Part shown: in pieces, positions 15,847 through 24,939 of the stretch
How the letters are laid out: every line of letters begins with the position of its first letter
How positions within the stretch are numbered: the stretch's first letter is position 1
Assembly (NCBI RefSeq): GCF_001070715.1
Contig: NZ_JVRR01000118.1
Location: 1-55,058 of the forward strand
Reading direction: 5' to 3'
DNA length: 55,058 bases
DNA from: Streptococcus pseudopneumoniae
GTDB taxonomy: Bacteria > Bacillota > Bacilli > Lactobacillales > Streptococcaceae
Made by a program: the position numbers and the translations under genes
Notes under the pieces: generated by a model
Told to the model about the DNA's origin: nothing
Databases searched by the model: none
What the model saw: the letters and a program-made list of their open reading frames with translations, nothing else

Positions 15847-16505
15847 GGTATCACAAACTCCTGTCCAGGGTAAATCCAATGAGGGTCTTTGATTTTGTCT
15901 TTGTTGGCTTCGTAAATTTCAGTATATCGGCTGCCATCTCCGTAAAAGGTCTGAGCAATCCCCCAAAGAGTATCACCGCTCACAACCGTATGGCTTTTTT
16001 GAGCAGGTTTCTCTGTTGTAGGGCTACGTTCTTCAGTAGCTTTCGCCTGCGGCTTCTTTTTAGTAGCCTCAAGCGCTTGTTTGTCTTTGATGGTGACCTT
16101 TCGTGGTTTGTGAGACCGATATTGTAAGAACTTAATCTTATAAATCAGGTCGTTTTCATATCCTGTCTTGGTAGAGACATCGAACTGCTCCACTAGAAAT
16201 TTCCCGTTAATAGCAGAACCAAAAGCACCCCCAATCATGAGTTGAATAGGAGTGCCTTCCGTCTTAAATTTACGAATAGATGATACAAAGGATTCTGGAG
16301 AAACACGGCTATTCCGTTGGTAGTTCCCATCGTACCTTCCACTAGGAATAAAAGATTCAAACTCAATCGATTGAAGCTCTGGATTTCCGACAAGCGGAAC
16401 GTTACCAGTATCGATGATAGCGACTGTCTCAATTCCTTGTTTGTCCTCCAATTTGATTTCTTCTGGATTCACTGGCAATTTAATGCCTTCAATAAATATA
16501 AACAT
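15843..16505 (-). CDS. LysM tail protein (XkdP-like)
   Basis: The 220-residue protein has an N-terminal tail domain ([40 protein letters not shown]) and a Lys/Ala/Thr-rich linker. A C-terminal LysM motif follows from about residue 172 ([20 protein letters not shown], then [11 protein letters not shown] and [10 protein letters not shown]). It corresponds to XkdP, a contractile-tail protein whose LysM domain is thought to touch peptidoglycan or the hub. The preceding gene encodes the tape measure, as in PBSX. Confidence 0.88.
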   Translation of the reverse strand: MFIFIEGIKLPVNPEEIKLEDKQGIETVAIIDTGNVPLVGNPELQSIEFESFIPSGRYDGNYQRNSRVSPESFVSSIRKFKTEGTPIQLMIGGAFGSAINGKFLVEQFDVSTKTGYENDLIYKIKFLQYRSHKPRKVTIKDKQALEATKKKPQAKATEERSPTTEKPAQKSHTVVSGDTLWGIAQTFYGDGSRYTEIYEANKDKIKDPHWIYPGQEFVIP

Positions 16506-16519
16506 CTGCTACCTCCTTC

Positions 16520-18967
16520 CTAGTAAGCCATGAGTCCGTCAGCGCCATTATTCAAAGCGTCTACAATCGTTGCATTCAAATCATCCAATACGTTGGCATA
16601 CTGGCCAGCGTTGTTAATGGAGTCAATGTTGGTGACAATCTCTGGTTTCAAGGTAATGAAATTCTGTTGCCACTTCATGGTCGCAACGTCCTTAATCAGC
16701 TTGATGTATTCATCGTCCAGTTTGATTTCATCTTCAATCTTTCCGACTTTATCTAATTTACCACCAGTTGGATTGTGACCGCCATCTTTTCCTCCGTCTC
16801 CTTGTCCAGGTGCTGAACTTGCTGGGCTTAGTTCATAAGGTGTCTTTCTTTGGTCACCCAAGAAATTGTTTCCTGCACCATTGGCATCTCCAGCTCCTTT
16901 GAAGAAACCACCGACAGCCTTGTCAATACCTTGGCCGAATTTATAGCCGTTATTAAAGGCTCCAAGAACGCTCCCTCCCTCTAAATAACCAATTTGCGGA
17001 GCGTCAAGGTGCGGAGTACTTAAGCTGGCCTTATGTTGTTTCAGACCATCTGCCAAATGCAGACCTTCAAAAGTCTTCTTGACTGGTTTTTCCATGCTGT
17101 CAATGGCGTTCGCAATATCACCGGCAAAGTTCGTCCGACCAAGAGAAACCGTTCCAACAGCACTTAGATTTAGACCGAACCCATTTAAGAAGCCAATCAT
17201 TTTATTAAACCCACCAAGGACAGAGTTAATCATGCCCTCGACTGCACCGATAACACTATTGACCATGCTATCTACAAATCCAGCGATGGCGACCGCCATT
17301 CCTCTACCACCTTGAGCAATATCGTACCAAGCGCTCTGGCAAAAGAATACCATCTCATTCCAGAGGTTAATAGCTCCCGTAACGAACCAGTCGATAAAGT
17401 CCAAGATACCTATCAAAATAGTTAAGATGGCCTGATAGAGGAACATCCAGAATGCTATTGCGGTATTCACATACCAAAAAACACCCTGTAGCATCATATT
17501 AATCACCCAGATAGCTACATTGACGAGGCCAATAAGTATATCCCAAATTACCATTCCAAGGGCAAATATCGCTCCCATGATAATTCCTGTAGCTGATACA
17601 GCTGCGCCAGTAAGATTGTTAAACCATGTTACCAAAGCATAAAATAGACCAATAAGAATGATGACTGCCATTACAATTAACATGATTGGATTCATTGCCA
17701 TAACTGCATTAAAACCAGCCATTGCTGTTTTAGCCACGTTGGTAGCGATACTAAATAGTTTAGTGGCGATTTCCGCTGCGTTCATTGCGACTATATAAGT
17801 ACCAATAGCGAATGCCACAGCAATAATAATCGGTTGAATGACAGACCAGTTATCGGCAACAAATTGAGCAATCGAAGCTAACATATTCCAAACAGCCCCA
17901 ATCATATCCATGGCAAAGATAACCGCTTGGACGACATATTGAAGCACCGTGGCTACAATTTGGGCAAATTGTTGGAAAGCTGACGAGTTCACTATCTGAT
18001 TTATCTTAATCGATATTGGCTCAAGCGCCTTGGTCACAAAGTTCAGGAAGTTCTGCCATGCTCTGCCCCAAGTTAGGGGCATATTGCGAAACTGTTTGTC
18101 AATCGTATCACTTGCATCCAGCATGGCAGTTTTGACAATGTCGGCCGTAATCTTCCCGTCTGCTCCAAGTTTCTTAACCTCGCCACGGCTTACGCCTAAC
18201 TTGTTTGCAATAGCTTGGATTAAGGCTGGTGAAGTTTCAGCTAGAGAACGCAACTCATCACCCTGCAACTTACCACTAGCCATAGCCTGAGTAAGCTGAA
18301 GCATAGCGTTTTTTTGTTCTTCAATACTTGCGCCACCAACAACAAAAGATTTGTTCATAGTTTCCAAAAAGGCAATTGTTTCACCGTTGTTTTGGAAAAC
18401 ATCGCCAGCTTGAATCCTCATCTTAGCGACGCCGTTTGCCATGGTTGTATAGGCCGAGCCTGTACGTTGTGCGGATGTATAGATAGACTTTTGCAGTTGC
18501 TCTGTCGTCTGCGTACTGTCTCGAATCATATCTAAACGAGCATGCATATTAGCATACTCGTCTGACATATCTATAGCTTTTTTTGCAACTACCCCAGCTA
18601 GGGCGATAGCAGCGCTAACTAAAGCGCCTTTCATCATCCCTTTTGCAGAATTAAACTTACTAAGTTTTTTAGAAGCGTTATTCGAAGCATTCCCTAAATC
18701 TCTTAGAGCCAGTTCTTCTTTTTTGAGCCCTGCAGCTGCTAGAGTTGCACTGTTGACAAACCTACCGTTGACATCAACGACTCGCCCAGCTTTATTGACA
18801 AAATATTGACCAGAATCACCAGCTTTTTTCATAGCGGACTCTTGCGCCTTCATGGCTTTATCTATGCCAGAACCTGCATTTTTGACACGCTCCATAGTCG
18901 CATAGATTTTATTTAAAGTGCCTGTGACTCTATCGGTCAAAGACATGGTTGTTTGTATATTTGCCAA
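16520..18967 (-). CDS. Tail tape-measure protein
   Basis: This protein of about 815 residues has an N-terminal coiled region and the tape-measure domain (MRIQAGDVFQNNGETIAFLE, then SGKLQGDELRSLAETSPALI and GVSRGEVKKLGADGKIT). A long hydrophobic middle (about 330-560) with many membrane-like helices follows, then a soluble C-terminal part. It sets tail length and may form a channel during DNA entry. The likely start is TTG at 18967 (MANIQTTMSLTDRV), which has GAGGTGAT just upstream; GTG at 18976 is three codons earlier. Confidence 0.92.
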   Translation of the reverse strand: MANIQTTMSLTDRVTGTLNKIYATMERVKNAGSGIDKAMKAQESAMKKAGDSGQYFVNKAGRVVDVNGRFVNSATLAAAGLKKEELALRDLGNASNNASKKLSKFNSAKGMMKGALVSAAIALAGVVAKKAIDMSDEYANMHARLDMIRDSTQTTEQLQKSIYTSAQRTGSAYTTMANGVAKMRIQAGDVFQNNGETIAFLETMNKSFVVGGASIEEQKNAMLQLTQAMASGKLQGDELRSLAETSPALIQAIANKLGVSRGEVKKLGADGKITADIVKTAMLDASDTIDKQFRNMPLTWGRAWQNFLNFVTKALEPISIKINQIVNSSAFQQFAQIVATVLQYVVQAVIFAMDMIGAVWNMLASIAQFVADNWSVIQPIIIAVAFAIGTYIVAMNAAEIATKLFSIATNVAKTAMAGFNAVMAMNPIMLIVMAVIILIGLFYALVTWFNNLTGAAVSATGIIMGAIFALGMVIWDILIGLVNVAIWVINMMLQGVFWYVNTAIAFWMFLYQAILTILIGILDFIDWFVTGAINLWNEMVFFCQSAWYDIAQGGRGMAVAIAGFVDSMVNSVIGAVEGMINSVLGGFNKMIGFLNGFGLNLSAVGTVSLGRTNFAGDIANAIDSMEKPVKKTFEGLHLADGLKQHKASLSTPHLDAPQIGYLEGGSVLGAFNNGYKFGQGIDKAVGGFFKGAGDANGAGNNFLGDQRKTPYELSPASSAPGQGDGGKDGGHNPTGGKLDKVGKIEDEIKLDDEYIKLIKDVATMKWQQNFITLKPEIVTNIDSINNAGQYANVLDDLNATIVDALNNGADGLMAY

Positions 18968-18977
18968 TAGAATCACC

Positions 18978-19540
18978 TCACTTCTTCATTGCTTTTTTAC
19001 GTTGTTTCGCCTCTTCGTGCATGACTGCAGCGAAAAAGGCTTTTTCTTCTACATCCATATTCACAAATTCACTAGGGCGAATGTAATAGTTTACGAGGGC
19101 GAAGTAGGCAAGTTGTGCCTCCGCGTCCTCTTTTATTAGTTTTTTGCCTCGTCAACCTTGTCTTGGAATGTTTGGTTGATACCGCTGAGTTCGGTCACAG
19201 CTTCCAAAATCAAGGCGCTTTCACCCCAATTAAACATAGTACCGAATAGCTCAGAAGCTCCCATTGTTCCATACGAATCTTGCAATTCTTTATCGTTAAG
19301 ATCAGGAACCACGATAGACGCAATACAGATCTCACGGTTATATTTAACTCCGTCAAAAACACGCTCTTGACGTCCGTTACGACCGGGCTTATTGACAAAG
19401 CAACGGTCATTGATTAAGTCCGCTTCACGAGCACTCAACACTCGAATTTTAACTGGTTCCTCAAAAGAAGGAAGCAAGACATCCTTAGTCTCTTCCCCTT
19501 TTTTGTTTTGTTTCAAAAACGCTTGTAATCCACTCACCAC
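18978..19540 (-). CDS. Tail chaperone long form made by -1 frameshift
   Basis: If ribosomes slip back one base on A-AAA-AAC (19139-19145), the XkdN-like frame continues 53 codons past its stop. It reads LIKEDAEAQLAYFALVNYYI to KKAMKK and ends at 18978, just before the tape-measure start. This gives a fusion of about 187 residues, the equivalent of lambda gpG-T. The extension has no credible start of its own. A stem-loop lies at the usual distance. Confidence 0.8.
19095..19145 (-). promoter_or_regulatory. Programmed -1 frameshift signal
   Basis: On the minus strand the slippery heptamer A-AAA-AAC ends one base before the stop TAA. After an eight-base spacer, GAGG pairs with CCTC, CG with CG, and GAGGC with GCCTC (one bulged A), making an interrupted stem with the loop ACAACTT (19095-19130). 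Heptamer, spacing and structure fit efficient -1 signals in phage tail-chaperone genes. Confidence 0.8.
19136..19540 (-). CDS. Tail assembly chaperone, XkdN-like (short form)
   Basis: The 134-residue protein (LPSFEEPVKIRVLSAREADL; NREICIASIVVPDLNDKELQ; GTMFNWGESALILEAVTELS) matches XkdN-type chaperones. These coat the tape-measure protein during tail assembly and do not enter the virion. It sits between the tube gene and the tape-measure gene, as expected. Its last codons hold the slippery site that makes the longer form. Confidence 0.88.
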   Translation of the reverse strand: MVSGLQAFLKQNKKGEETKDVLLPSFEEPVKIRVLSAREADLINDRCFVNKPGRNGRQERVFDGVKYNREICIASIVVPDLNDKELQDSYGTMGASELFGTMFNWGESALILEAVTELSGINQTFQDKVDEAKN

Positions 19541-19555
19541 TATTTCCTCCTTGTG

Positions 19556-20020
19556 TTAGTATGTAATTTCTTGGAATTCTGATAGGATATCAAAATCTTG
19601 GAATGTGAAGTCCGTTTCTTCGTCAATGACCTCATCCGCTGACCCATCTAGTTTAAAGATAAGTGATTCTTTGAATAGAACACCTTTCAAAACGATGGTA
19701 TAGCGACCTGCACGAGATGTACGGTCTTCATTGGTACACTTGATATCGATACGAGGCAAAATACCTTGTTTGACATAGTTTAAAGCCATCGTCTTTAATT
19801 CTGGACGGTGGTAGTACATCTTCAACGAACCTGTACCTTCTGCGCCGACAATCTTACCACCCTTCATACGAGAGTTGAGAGGGGTAACATCAGCTTTTGT
19901 ATATTCAACCTTCGCTTCTAGCGAGATAAGCTCTGCTAGTTCGTATTGCTTGTCATTGATTGTAAAGAAGACCGTTCCTTCCTTAGCTGACAAAGCATCT
20001 AATTGGTTCATAATAGCCAT
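19556..20020 (-). CDS. Tail tube protein, XkdM-like
   Basis: The 154-residue protein (LSAKEGTVFFTINDKQYELA; EVKYTKADVTPLNSRMKGGK is close to its middle, with GTGSLKMYYHRPELKTMALN after it) matches the XkdM family of contractile-tail inner tubes. It follows the sheath gene directly, the universal order for tube and sheath. The protein should stack in hexameric rings inside the sheath. Confidence 0.9.
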   Translation of the reverse strand: MAIMNQLDALSAKEGTVFFTINDKQYELAELISLEAKVEYTKADVTPLNSRMKGGKIVGAEGTGSLKMYYHRPELKTMALNYVKQGILPRIDIKCTNEDRTSRAGRYTIVLKGVLFKESLIFKLDGSADEVIDEETDFTFQDFDILSEFQEITY

Positions 20021-20038
20021 TAGCTAGTTTCTCCTTTC

Positions 20039-21322
20039 TTAATCACAGATAACCGTCATGTACAAGATTTCCATAGCGTCCGTCAAGACAACTGGCAAGT
20101 TCACCACAACTGATTCTTTAGTGATACCTTGTGAAATCTCAATATCTTTGGCTTTATACTCCAAGGCTTGCTTTTGAGCAAGTGGGTCAAGAACCATTGT
20201 GATGATTCGCTGTTTAAACAACTCACGACCATTCACGTTGTTTGGTACTTTACCGATGAAGTAGTTCTCAAAGATATACTTGACATTGGTATTGATATTA
20301 TCCATTGTGCGGACAAGTTTGTTCTTACCAAAGATACGACTGTGTTCTGCCGTATAGCTAGTAAATGAGTTCACATCTGACAGGATAATCACTTTTTCAT
20401 TTCGATAAGCAAAGATAAGCTGACCTTTATTGATGAGCTTTTCAGCCTCTGCTTCATTCTTACGTTCACAGTCGATAGCGCCTGGATAAGACTTGAATGT
20501 ATTGGATTGCAAGCCAGCTCCTGCATACTTACCAGCTACAAAGTATACACAGTCCTTAGCGCTTAGTTTCGTACCATCACTTAATGTAACCCCGTTACCC
20601 ACCGATACAACACCTTCATCGTCAGCGTCCGTGTAATCATTCAAGACTGCAATGACCGAACGACCAGCGTCACGCCATTTCTTGATATGAGCCGTAACAA
20701 GAGCTTTCGTTGCGCTTTCATCTGTACCCAGAGCCAAGACACGGAAGTCTTGAGTATCGAGTTTATTTAAGAAATCTTCGACTTCTGAATTAGTTGTAGC
20801 TCCATCGGTACCACCTTCAAGCAAGATTGTTTTATCTTCTGTTGTTAAAGTACCAGTCACATTCACATAGTCATTTTTAAATGGCAAAGCTGTGATAATT
20901 TGTTTATCAACTTCTTTTCCAAAGAAAAAAGTTGTCACTTCAAAGCCAGTCTCGACTTGTTTCTTGAAGATAACATGAATATGATTACCAGCTAATCCTT
21001 TGTATTTAGCTGTAACGACCATATCACTTTCTGTTTTCGTTGCCTGTACCCCAGTGTTGTTCACACCATTGTAAACAAGGACCTTACCAGTTCCTTTCAA
21101 AGCTTCACGAATCGGAAGCAGTTCATCAATCGGTTTGCCAAATAGTCGGCGGAAGTTGCTTGTACCGTCAACAAGGGTGAAAGCACCAGGTTCTCCCCAA
21201 GATCCAGCAATCATAACTGCTGCAATCGTATTGTCTTCCAAAGGAATAATCACATCATCTCTTGATACGAAATTGATGTAGGCCTTTGGAACTCGTTTAT
21301 TCTGTACTCTCCATTGTGCCAT
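20039..21322 (-). CDS. Contractile tail sheath protein, XkdK-like
   Basis: The 427-residue protein begins MAQWRVQNKRVPKAYINFVS and includes GSWGEPGAFTLVDGTSNFRR, VRTMDNINTNVKYIFENYFI and KVPNNVNGRELFKQRIITMV. These are conserved parts of XkdK/phage sheath proteins, including the C-terminal handshake region. Its presence shows the phage has a contractile tail (myovirus morphology), which is uncommon among streptococcal phages. Confidence 0.93.
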   Translation of the reverse strand: MAQWRVQNKRVPKAYINFVSRDDVIIPLEDNTIAAVMIAGSWGEPGAFTLVDGTSNFRRLFGKPIDELLPIREALKGTGKVLVYNGVNNTGVQATKTESDMVVTAKYKGLAGNHIHVIFKKQVETGFEVTTFFFGKEVDKQIITALPFKNDYVNVTGTLTTEDKTILLEGGTDGATTNSEVEDFLNKLDTQDFRVLALGTDESATKALVTAHIKKWRDAGRSVIAVLNDYTDADDEGVVSVGNGVTLSDGTKLSAKDCVYFVAGKYAGAGLQSNTFKSYPGAIDCERKNEAEAEKLINKGQLIFAYRNEKVIILSDVNSFTSYTAEHSRIFGKNKLVRTMDNINTNVKYIFENYFIGKVPNNVNGRELFKQRIITMVLDPLAQKQALEYKAKDIEISQGITKESVVVNLPVVLTDAMEILYMTVICD

Positions 21323-21516
21323 TAGTTAGCCACACCCTTTCTCCAGTCTTCTAAAATGCCTCTTACTTCTGCTAGTGAGTATGACTGGTCATCTTCCAGC
21401 AAAATGTTTAACAAAGTGGCATCATCTTCAAAATACTTGAGCAATGCCTCTTTACCAAATTTATCTTCAGTGGCTGGTGCCACTGTTTTTGTCTTCGGTT
21501 TTTCCGTTGTCTCCAT
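21322..21516 (-). CDS. Small phage protein before the sheath gene
   Basis: This acidic 64-residue protein (METTEKPKTKTVAPATEDKF, then LEDDQSYSLAEVRGILEDW) lies where PBSX-type phages have a small unnamed gene between tail terminator and sheath. Its stop touches the sheath start. GTG at 21528 is an alternative start four codons earlier. The gene overlaps the previous one by about 50 bases in another frame. Function unknown. Confidence 0.6.
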   Translation of the reverse strand: METTEKPKTKTVAPATEDKFGKEALLKYFEDDATLLNILLEDDQSYSLAEVRGILEDWRKGVAN

Positions 21517-21925
21517 GAGAACTTTCACCTATCCTTTCTAATATTTGCATTCTTGGTTCTTCTTCAACCCATCGAACGTATCGAGTGATTGTAAATGTGC
21601 ATATCAAGTCATTCGCATTGTATTCCACCTTCAAGTCATTGATAGGGTACTTATCCCCCAAATAACGAAAAGAAGGCGAATGAAACACCGTTTCAATCTC
21701 TTCAAACTTTTGGTATAAGTCGGTTGTTTTTTCGGTGTAGTAATGCAGCAAGACAATAAAAACCTGCTTATCGTTTTGGTTTGCCAACCGCTTCCGAGTC
21801 ACAGGTTTCACATCTACAATAAAACAAGGTGTTTTCAATCCTTGCTGGATTTGTTCATCATACACCTTGCACCCAAACACATCTTTGAGTTGCTTAATGA
21901 CGAGTGGTCTAATACTATAATCCAC
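21467..21925 (-). CDS. Tail terminator-like protein (DUF6838/XkdJ position)
   Basis: The 152-residue protein (IRPLVIKQLKDVFGCKVYDE; GLKTPCFIVDVKPVTRKRLA; FEEIETVFHSPSFRYLGDKY) resembles the tail-completion or terminator proteins that cap the tail tube in contractile-tail phages. It lies between the gp10-like protein and the sheath. The C-terminal part is Asp/Glu/Lys/Ser-rich and probably disordered, and it overlaps the next gene. Confidence 0.7.
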   Translation of the reverse strand: MDYSIRPLVIKQLKDVFGCKVYDEQIQQGLKTPCFIVDVKPVTRKRLANQNDKQVFIVLLHYYTEKTTDLYQKFEEIETVFHSPSFRYLGDKYPINDLKVEYNANDLICTFTITRYVRWVEEEPRMQILERIGESSHGDNGKTEDKNSGTSH

Positions 21926-22343
21926 CTAGCTCCTCCTTTAGTCTCTCTTCGATTTGTTGCGCGATTTGTGGGATTTTTTGTTTAATCTGTTCTTCTGTCA
22001 GTCTCATCATGAAGCGCCCTTCTACCCAAGGATTGACCAAGCGCTTACCAATTGCAGGGACATAACGCCCTACTTGTTGACGGTGTCCACTTTCGACGAA
22101 AGAAGCATACTCCATAGGGTTAAATGCGATAACCTCGTACACATTCCCATTTTTGCTTACTTCCATCTTCCACGATTGATTTAACTTACCTGTTAAGCCC
22201 TTTGGTGTTCGTTCCTTAACCTCTTTCAAAAAGGCTAGGCCGATATCTTTAGCAGCCTGCATAAACTCAGAATCAATGATTGCCTGAGCCCGTTCAAGTC
22301 GTTTCAAGAACTCTTGAACATCACTATCATCATAACCACTCAT
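21915..22343 (-). CDS. HK97 gp10-like neck protein (XkdI-like)
   Basis: The 142-residue protein (FLKRLERAQAIIDSEFMQAA; GLAFLKEVKERTPKGLTGKL; NPMEYASFVESGHRQQVGRY) has the fold pattern of HK97 gp10/XkdI neck proteins. The R-TP-TG-L-SW pattern and the YASFVE-GH motif are characteristic. It should help join head and tail. Confidence 0.85.
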   Translation of the reverse strand: MSGYDDSDVQEFLKRLERAQAIIDSEFMQAAKDIGLAFLKEVKERTPKGLTGKLNQSWKMEVSKNGNVYEVIAFNPMEYASFVESGHRQQVGRYVPAIGKRLVNPWVEGRFMMRLTEEQIKQKIPQIAQQIEERLKEELGGL

Positions 22344-22686
22344 GTCGTCTTACCACAATTTCTTGATGTGTGACATAGACCATCGGGTCTTCACTAGTCA
22401 GGTATTTAACACCGTCCACAATCAATTTACTACCAGCTTCGATAGTAAATTTAGGCGAACAGAAAATCTTGTGTTCTGTCTTGAGTTGGTGCGCTTCGTT
22501 CTGCTCAGTATTCACTAAATTACGAACAGAGACACGACAGGGAACCTTCTTGTAGATTTCTTTGAACTCTACAAAATCAGCTCCGTTTGGTTTCGTACCC
22601 TCGACAGCAGCAAACACATCCATCTTTTTATCATAGGTCCATTCAATACTTGGTGTTGCCCGAGATAAAACATCATTGATATTCAT
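22330..22686 (-). CDS. Head-tail joining protein, XkdH-like
   Basis: The 118-residue protein (SRATPSIEWTYDKKMDVFAA; YKKVPCRVSVRNLVNTEQNE; SKLIVDGVKYLTSEDPMVYV) fits the XkdH/YqbH family of head completion proteins. The beta-rich pattern and position between connector and gp10-like protein agree. It overlaps the next gene by 14 bases. Confidence 0.75.
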   Translation of the reverse strand: MNINDVLSRATPSIEWTYDKKMDVFAAVEGTKPNGADFVEFKEIYKKVPCRVSVRNLVNTEQNEAHQLKTEHKIFCSPKFTIEAGSKLIVDGVKYLTSEDPMVYVTHQEIVVRRHEWL

Positions 22687-22687
22687 C

Positions 22688-23041
22688 CTACCACCTCAAC
22701 TTTCTGAACCGCTGTAACTGGCTAGTAAAGTCCAGCAAGGCACTTTCAGCACGTCTGGCAAGATCTGACTTAGCCAATTCAACACGAGTATCTCCGACGG
22801 AAATATTCTTGCCTTGTACAGCTTGGTCAGGATTACAAACAACATAAACCATCTGAATGGCCACAAATCGCAACTCTAAAGGAAAATCCTCACGATTACA
22901 GTAGTTAAGAATGTTCTGCATGACTTCATCGACCACTAAATCTCCTGGATAGCCTGTATAACGTTGTTCGTACAAGTCAATTAAAGCTTGTCTAGCATCT
23001 TCGTTATGCTTTTGGATTTCTTCAAATGTCATCTTCTCCAT
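22688..23041 (-). CDS. Head-tail connector, gp6-like
   Basis: The 117-residue, mostly helical protein (RQALIDLYEQRYTGYPGDLV; EVMQNILNYCNREDFPLELR; KSDLARRAESALLDFTSQLQ followed by RFRKLRW) has the pattern of small gp6-like/YqbG head-tail connectors. It lies right behind the capsid region, as such adaptors do. Confidence 0.7.
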   Translation of the reverse strand: MEKMTFEEIQKHNEDARQALIDLYEQRYTGYPGDLVVDEVMQNILNYCNREDFPLELRFVAIQMVYVVCNPDQAVQGKNISVGDTRVELAKSDLARRAESALLDFTSQLQRFRKLRW

Positions 23042-23058
23042 CAGCAGAACCTCTCTTT

Positions 23059-23319
23059 CTACTTATCGTCTTTAGCGGATTTCTTAGCTAATTTGTCAAG
23101 CTCTGCTAGAGCCTTATCACGTTCTGCAAGAGCTTGGTCACGTTCTGCAACTACTGCTTGATACTCCTGAATGGTATAGGTACGTCCGCTGGTTGCTGGC
23201 TCTACGACGACATACTCGCCATCTTTGATTTTTACCACATCGTAACCATCTTCAAGGAAGGTTACTTTTTCCAGTTCATCAATATCTAGTACACGATTGT
23301 CTTTTTTTACTGTTAACAT
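23059..23319 (-). CDS. Small phage head-region protein
   Basis: The 86-residue protein starts MLTVKKDNRVLDIDELEKVT and has a C-terminal Ala/Glu/Arg/Lys helix with a short repeat (AERDQALAERDKALAELDKL). This suggests a coiled coil. Similar small proteins follow the capsid gene in many streptococcal and PBSX-like phages, but no role is established that I can name. Confidence 0.6.
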   Translation of the reverse strand: MLTVKKDNRVLDIDELEKVTFLEDGYDVVKIKDGEYVVVEPATSGRTYTIQEYQAVVAERDQALAERDKALAELDKLAKKSAKDDK

Positions 23320-23335
23320 TTTCTATCCTCCTTCT

Positions 23336-24250
23336 TTAAGGTGCGACAACAAATGCTAGACCTTCATGTTTAGTCTGGAATAGCAATACATCATCATAAG
23401 ATTGTTCGTAGTACAAGTAGTTACCACTTGAAGAAGCACTTGGTGCGTCAAGTCCTACAAATTCATATTTTTGTGGCGCTGCCATACATGGAATATGAAT
23501 CAAGAAGAAATGGATTTGTTTGGCAGTTGGGTCAACCTTAGCACCATTTGTGAAATTGTACAAGGTCTTCATACGGTCAGATGGAATAGCTGGTTCAATC
23601 GTCACATCGTCCAAACGACCGATAGAACGGTCAATCACCGTGCCTTGACCGTGGATATTGACTGTACGACCAAATTGCTTGATGTTCTTGATCATACGTT
23701 TAACTGCTGGTGTACAGAAAATAACACGACCTTCTGCTGGTACTCCAGCTTCGTCCATTTGTTCCATCAGTTCATCGAAGGTTGCAAGGAAGTTTTCCTC
23801 AGTCAAATTCAAGGACTTAATTTGTTTACTTTCTGTATCAAGTGCTTTCTTACGGGAGAACAATTTAGATACCATGAATTTATCCATTTCTGGAACTTTT
23901 TCAGTATCGTTGAATATCTTAGTAATGTTAGCAATCGAAACGACATAGTCACTTTCATCAACATCTGACGGGTCGACTAGTGTTGACCAGTAACGCTCAT
24001 TGGTCAATGTGTATGTTTCCCATTGGTTTTCATAGTTAGCGTCAATGTTCGTAATTGTGCGACGTGTACGGTCTTTACGCCCTTCTTTAATCAAAAGACG
24101 CGGTACTTTCACTTCTTTAGCGCCTGTGAACTTCAAAAGTGTATTGGATGGAGAGTTCCAAAGTTTTTGAGTGAATAACAGTCCGTTTTCACTATAACGT
24201 TCCTGCAAGCCTTGTTGGTAAGCCTGTGCATAGTTCAATGTTGCTGGCAT
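23336..24250 (-). CDS. Major capsid protein
   Basis: The 304-residue protein follows the scaffold gene and precedes connector genes, the fixed place of the capsid gene. Sequence features fit the capsid family of PBSX/gp20-scaffold phages: KVPRLLIKEGRKDRTRRTIT, ERYWSTLVDPSDVDESDYVV, GRVIFCTPAVKRMIKNIKQF and a C-terminal SYDDVLLFQTKHEGLAFVVA. An HK97-type fold is assumed. No protease gene is nearby, so maturation probably does not need one. Confidence 0.88.
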   Translation of the reverse strand: MPATLNYAQAYQQGLQERYSENGLLFTQKLWNSPSNTLLKFTGAKEVKVPRLLIKEGRKDRTRRTITNIDANYENQWETYTLTNERYWSTLVDPSDVDESDYVVSIANITKIFNDTEKVPEMDKFMVSKLFSRKKALDTESKQIKSLNLTEENFLATFDELMEQMDEAGVPAEGRVIFCTPAVKRMIKNIKQFGRTVNIHGQGTVIDRSIGRLDDVTIEPAIPSDRMKTLYNFTNGAKVDPTAKQIHFFLIHIPCMAAPQKYEFVGLDAPSASSSGNYLYYEQSYDDVLLFQTKHEGLAFVVAP

Positions 24251-24275
24251 ATCTGTTCCTCTTTTCTATTTTTGA

Positions 24276-24842
24276 TTATAGATCTGACGTAAACGCATTA
24301 ATCATCTGCGTTGTCAGGTCGTTAGCAACTGTTTCTTCTTGTGTTGCCCCTTGTGGCTTAGCACCAGCGATATGTGGTTCCATAGCCTTTTCTGGAGCAA
24401 ACAAGAAACCTTTAGATTCCTTCAAAGCCGTCAACTGTTCATCTAATCCAGTCACCGCTCCGTTGTCACCTAATCCCAATTTAGACTTGTCTAGTAGACC
24501 AGACACTATTCCAGCGTCATGAACCTTACCACTCAAGTGCATTTCAATAGCATGATCTAGTTGCATTGTCTTGAGTTGTTGTTCATGTTCCTTCTGTTGT
24601 GTCTTGTACTTGCTGTCCAAGTCTGAGTATTTTTGTTGTAGGTCAGCATTGCCCTCAGCGTCTTGTTTGAGCTGTTTCATGTCCTTATCACGCTCTTTCA
24701 ACTGGTCCTGCAAGCCCTTGGCATTATCTTCTGCAGCAGACACCTTTGCTTGTAGGTCCTGTGTTGATTTGCCATGTTCAGACATAACTGCTTCAACTTG
24801 TTCTTCAGTCAATCCTAACTGTTCCAAAAATTTACGATTCAT
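24276..24842 (-). CDS. Capsid scaffold protein, GP20-like
   Basis: The 188-residue protein begins MNRKFLEQLGLTEEQVEAVM and continues with a long coiled coil (LQAKVSAAEDNAKGLQDQLK to LQQKYSDLDSKYKTQQKEHE). A C-terminal binding region follows (LDKSKLGLGDNGAVTGLDEQ, then LTALKESKGFLF). This is the pattern of GP20-type minor structural/scaffold proteins. The ATG after GGAGGAAAAGA is the likely start; a 14-codon longer frame lacks a signal. Confidence 0.85.
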   Translation of the reverse strand: MNRKFLEQLGLTEEQVEAVMSEHGKSTQDLQAKVSAAEDNAKGLQDQLKERDKDMKQLKQDAEGNADLQQKYSDLDSKYKTQQKEHEQQLKTMQLDHAIEMHLSGKVHDAGIVSGLLDKSKLGLGDNGAVTGLDEQLTALKESKGFLFAPEKAMEPHIAGAKPQGATQEETVANDLTTQMINAFTSDL

Positions 24843-24900
24843 TTCTTTTCCTCCTGTACGTTTGTTTAACGTGGCAACGACCACGACATCTTGGTAAAGT

Positions 24901-24936
24901 AAAAAAGCCTTTTAACGCCATGCCCAGGGCGAAAAG
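24901..24936 (-). terminator. Hairpin terminator or attenuator before scaffold gene
   Basis: On the minus strand CTTTTCGCC pairs with GGCG and AAAAG (two-base bulge) around CTGGGCAT, followed after three bases by six T. It stands between the small membrane gene and the scaffold gene inside the late operon. It may partly stop transcription, lowering or separating expression of the two sides. Confidence 0.55.
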
Positions 24937-24939
24937 ACA

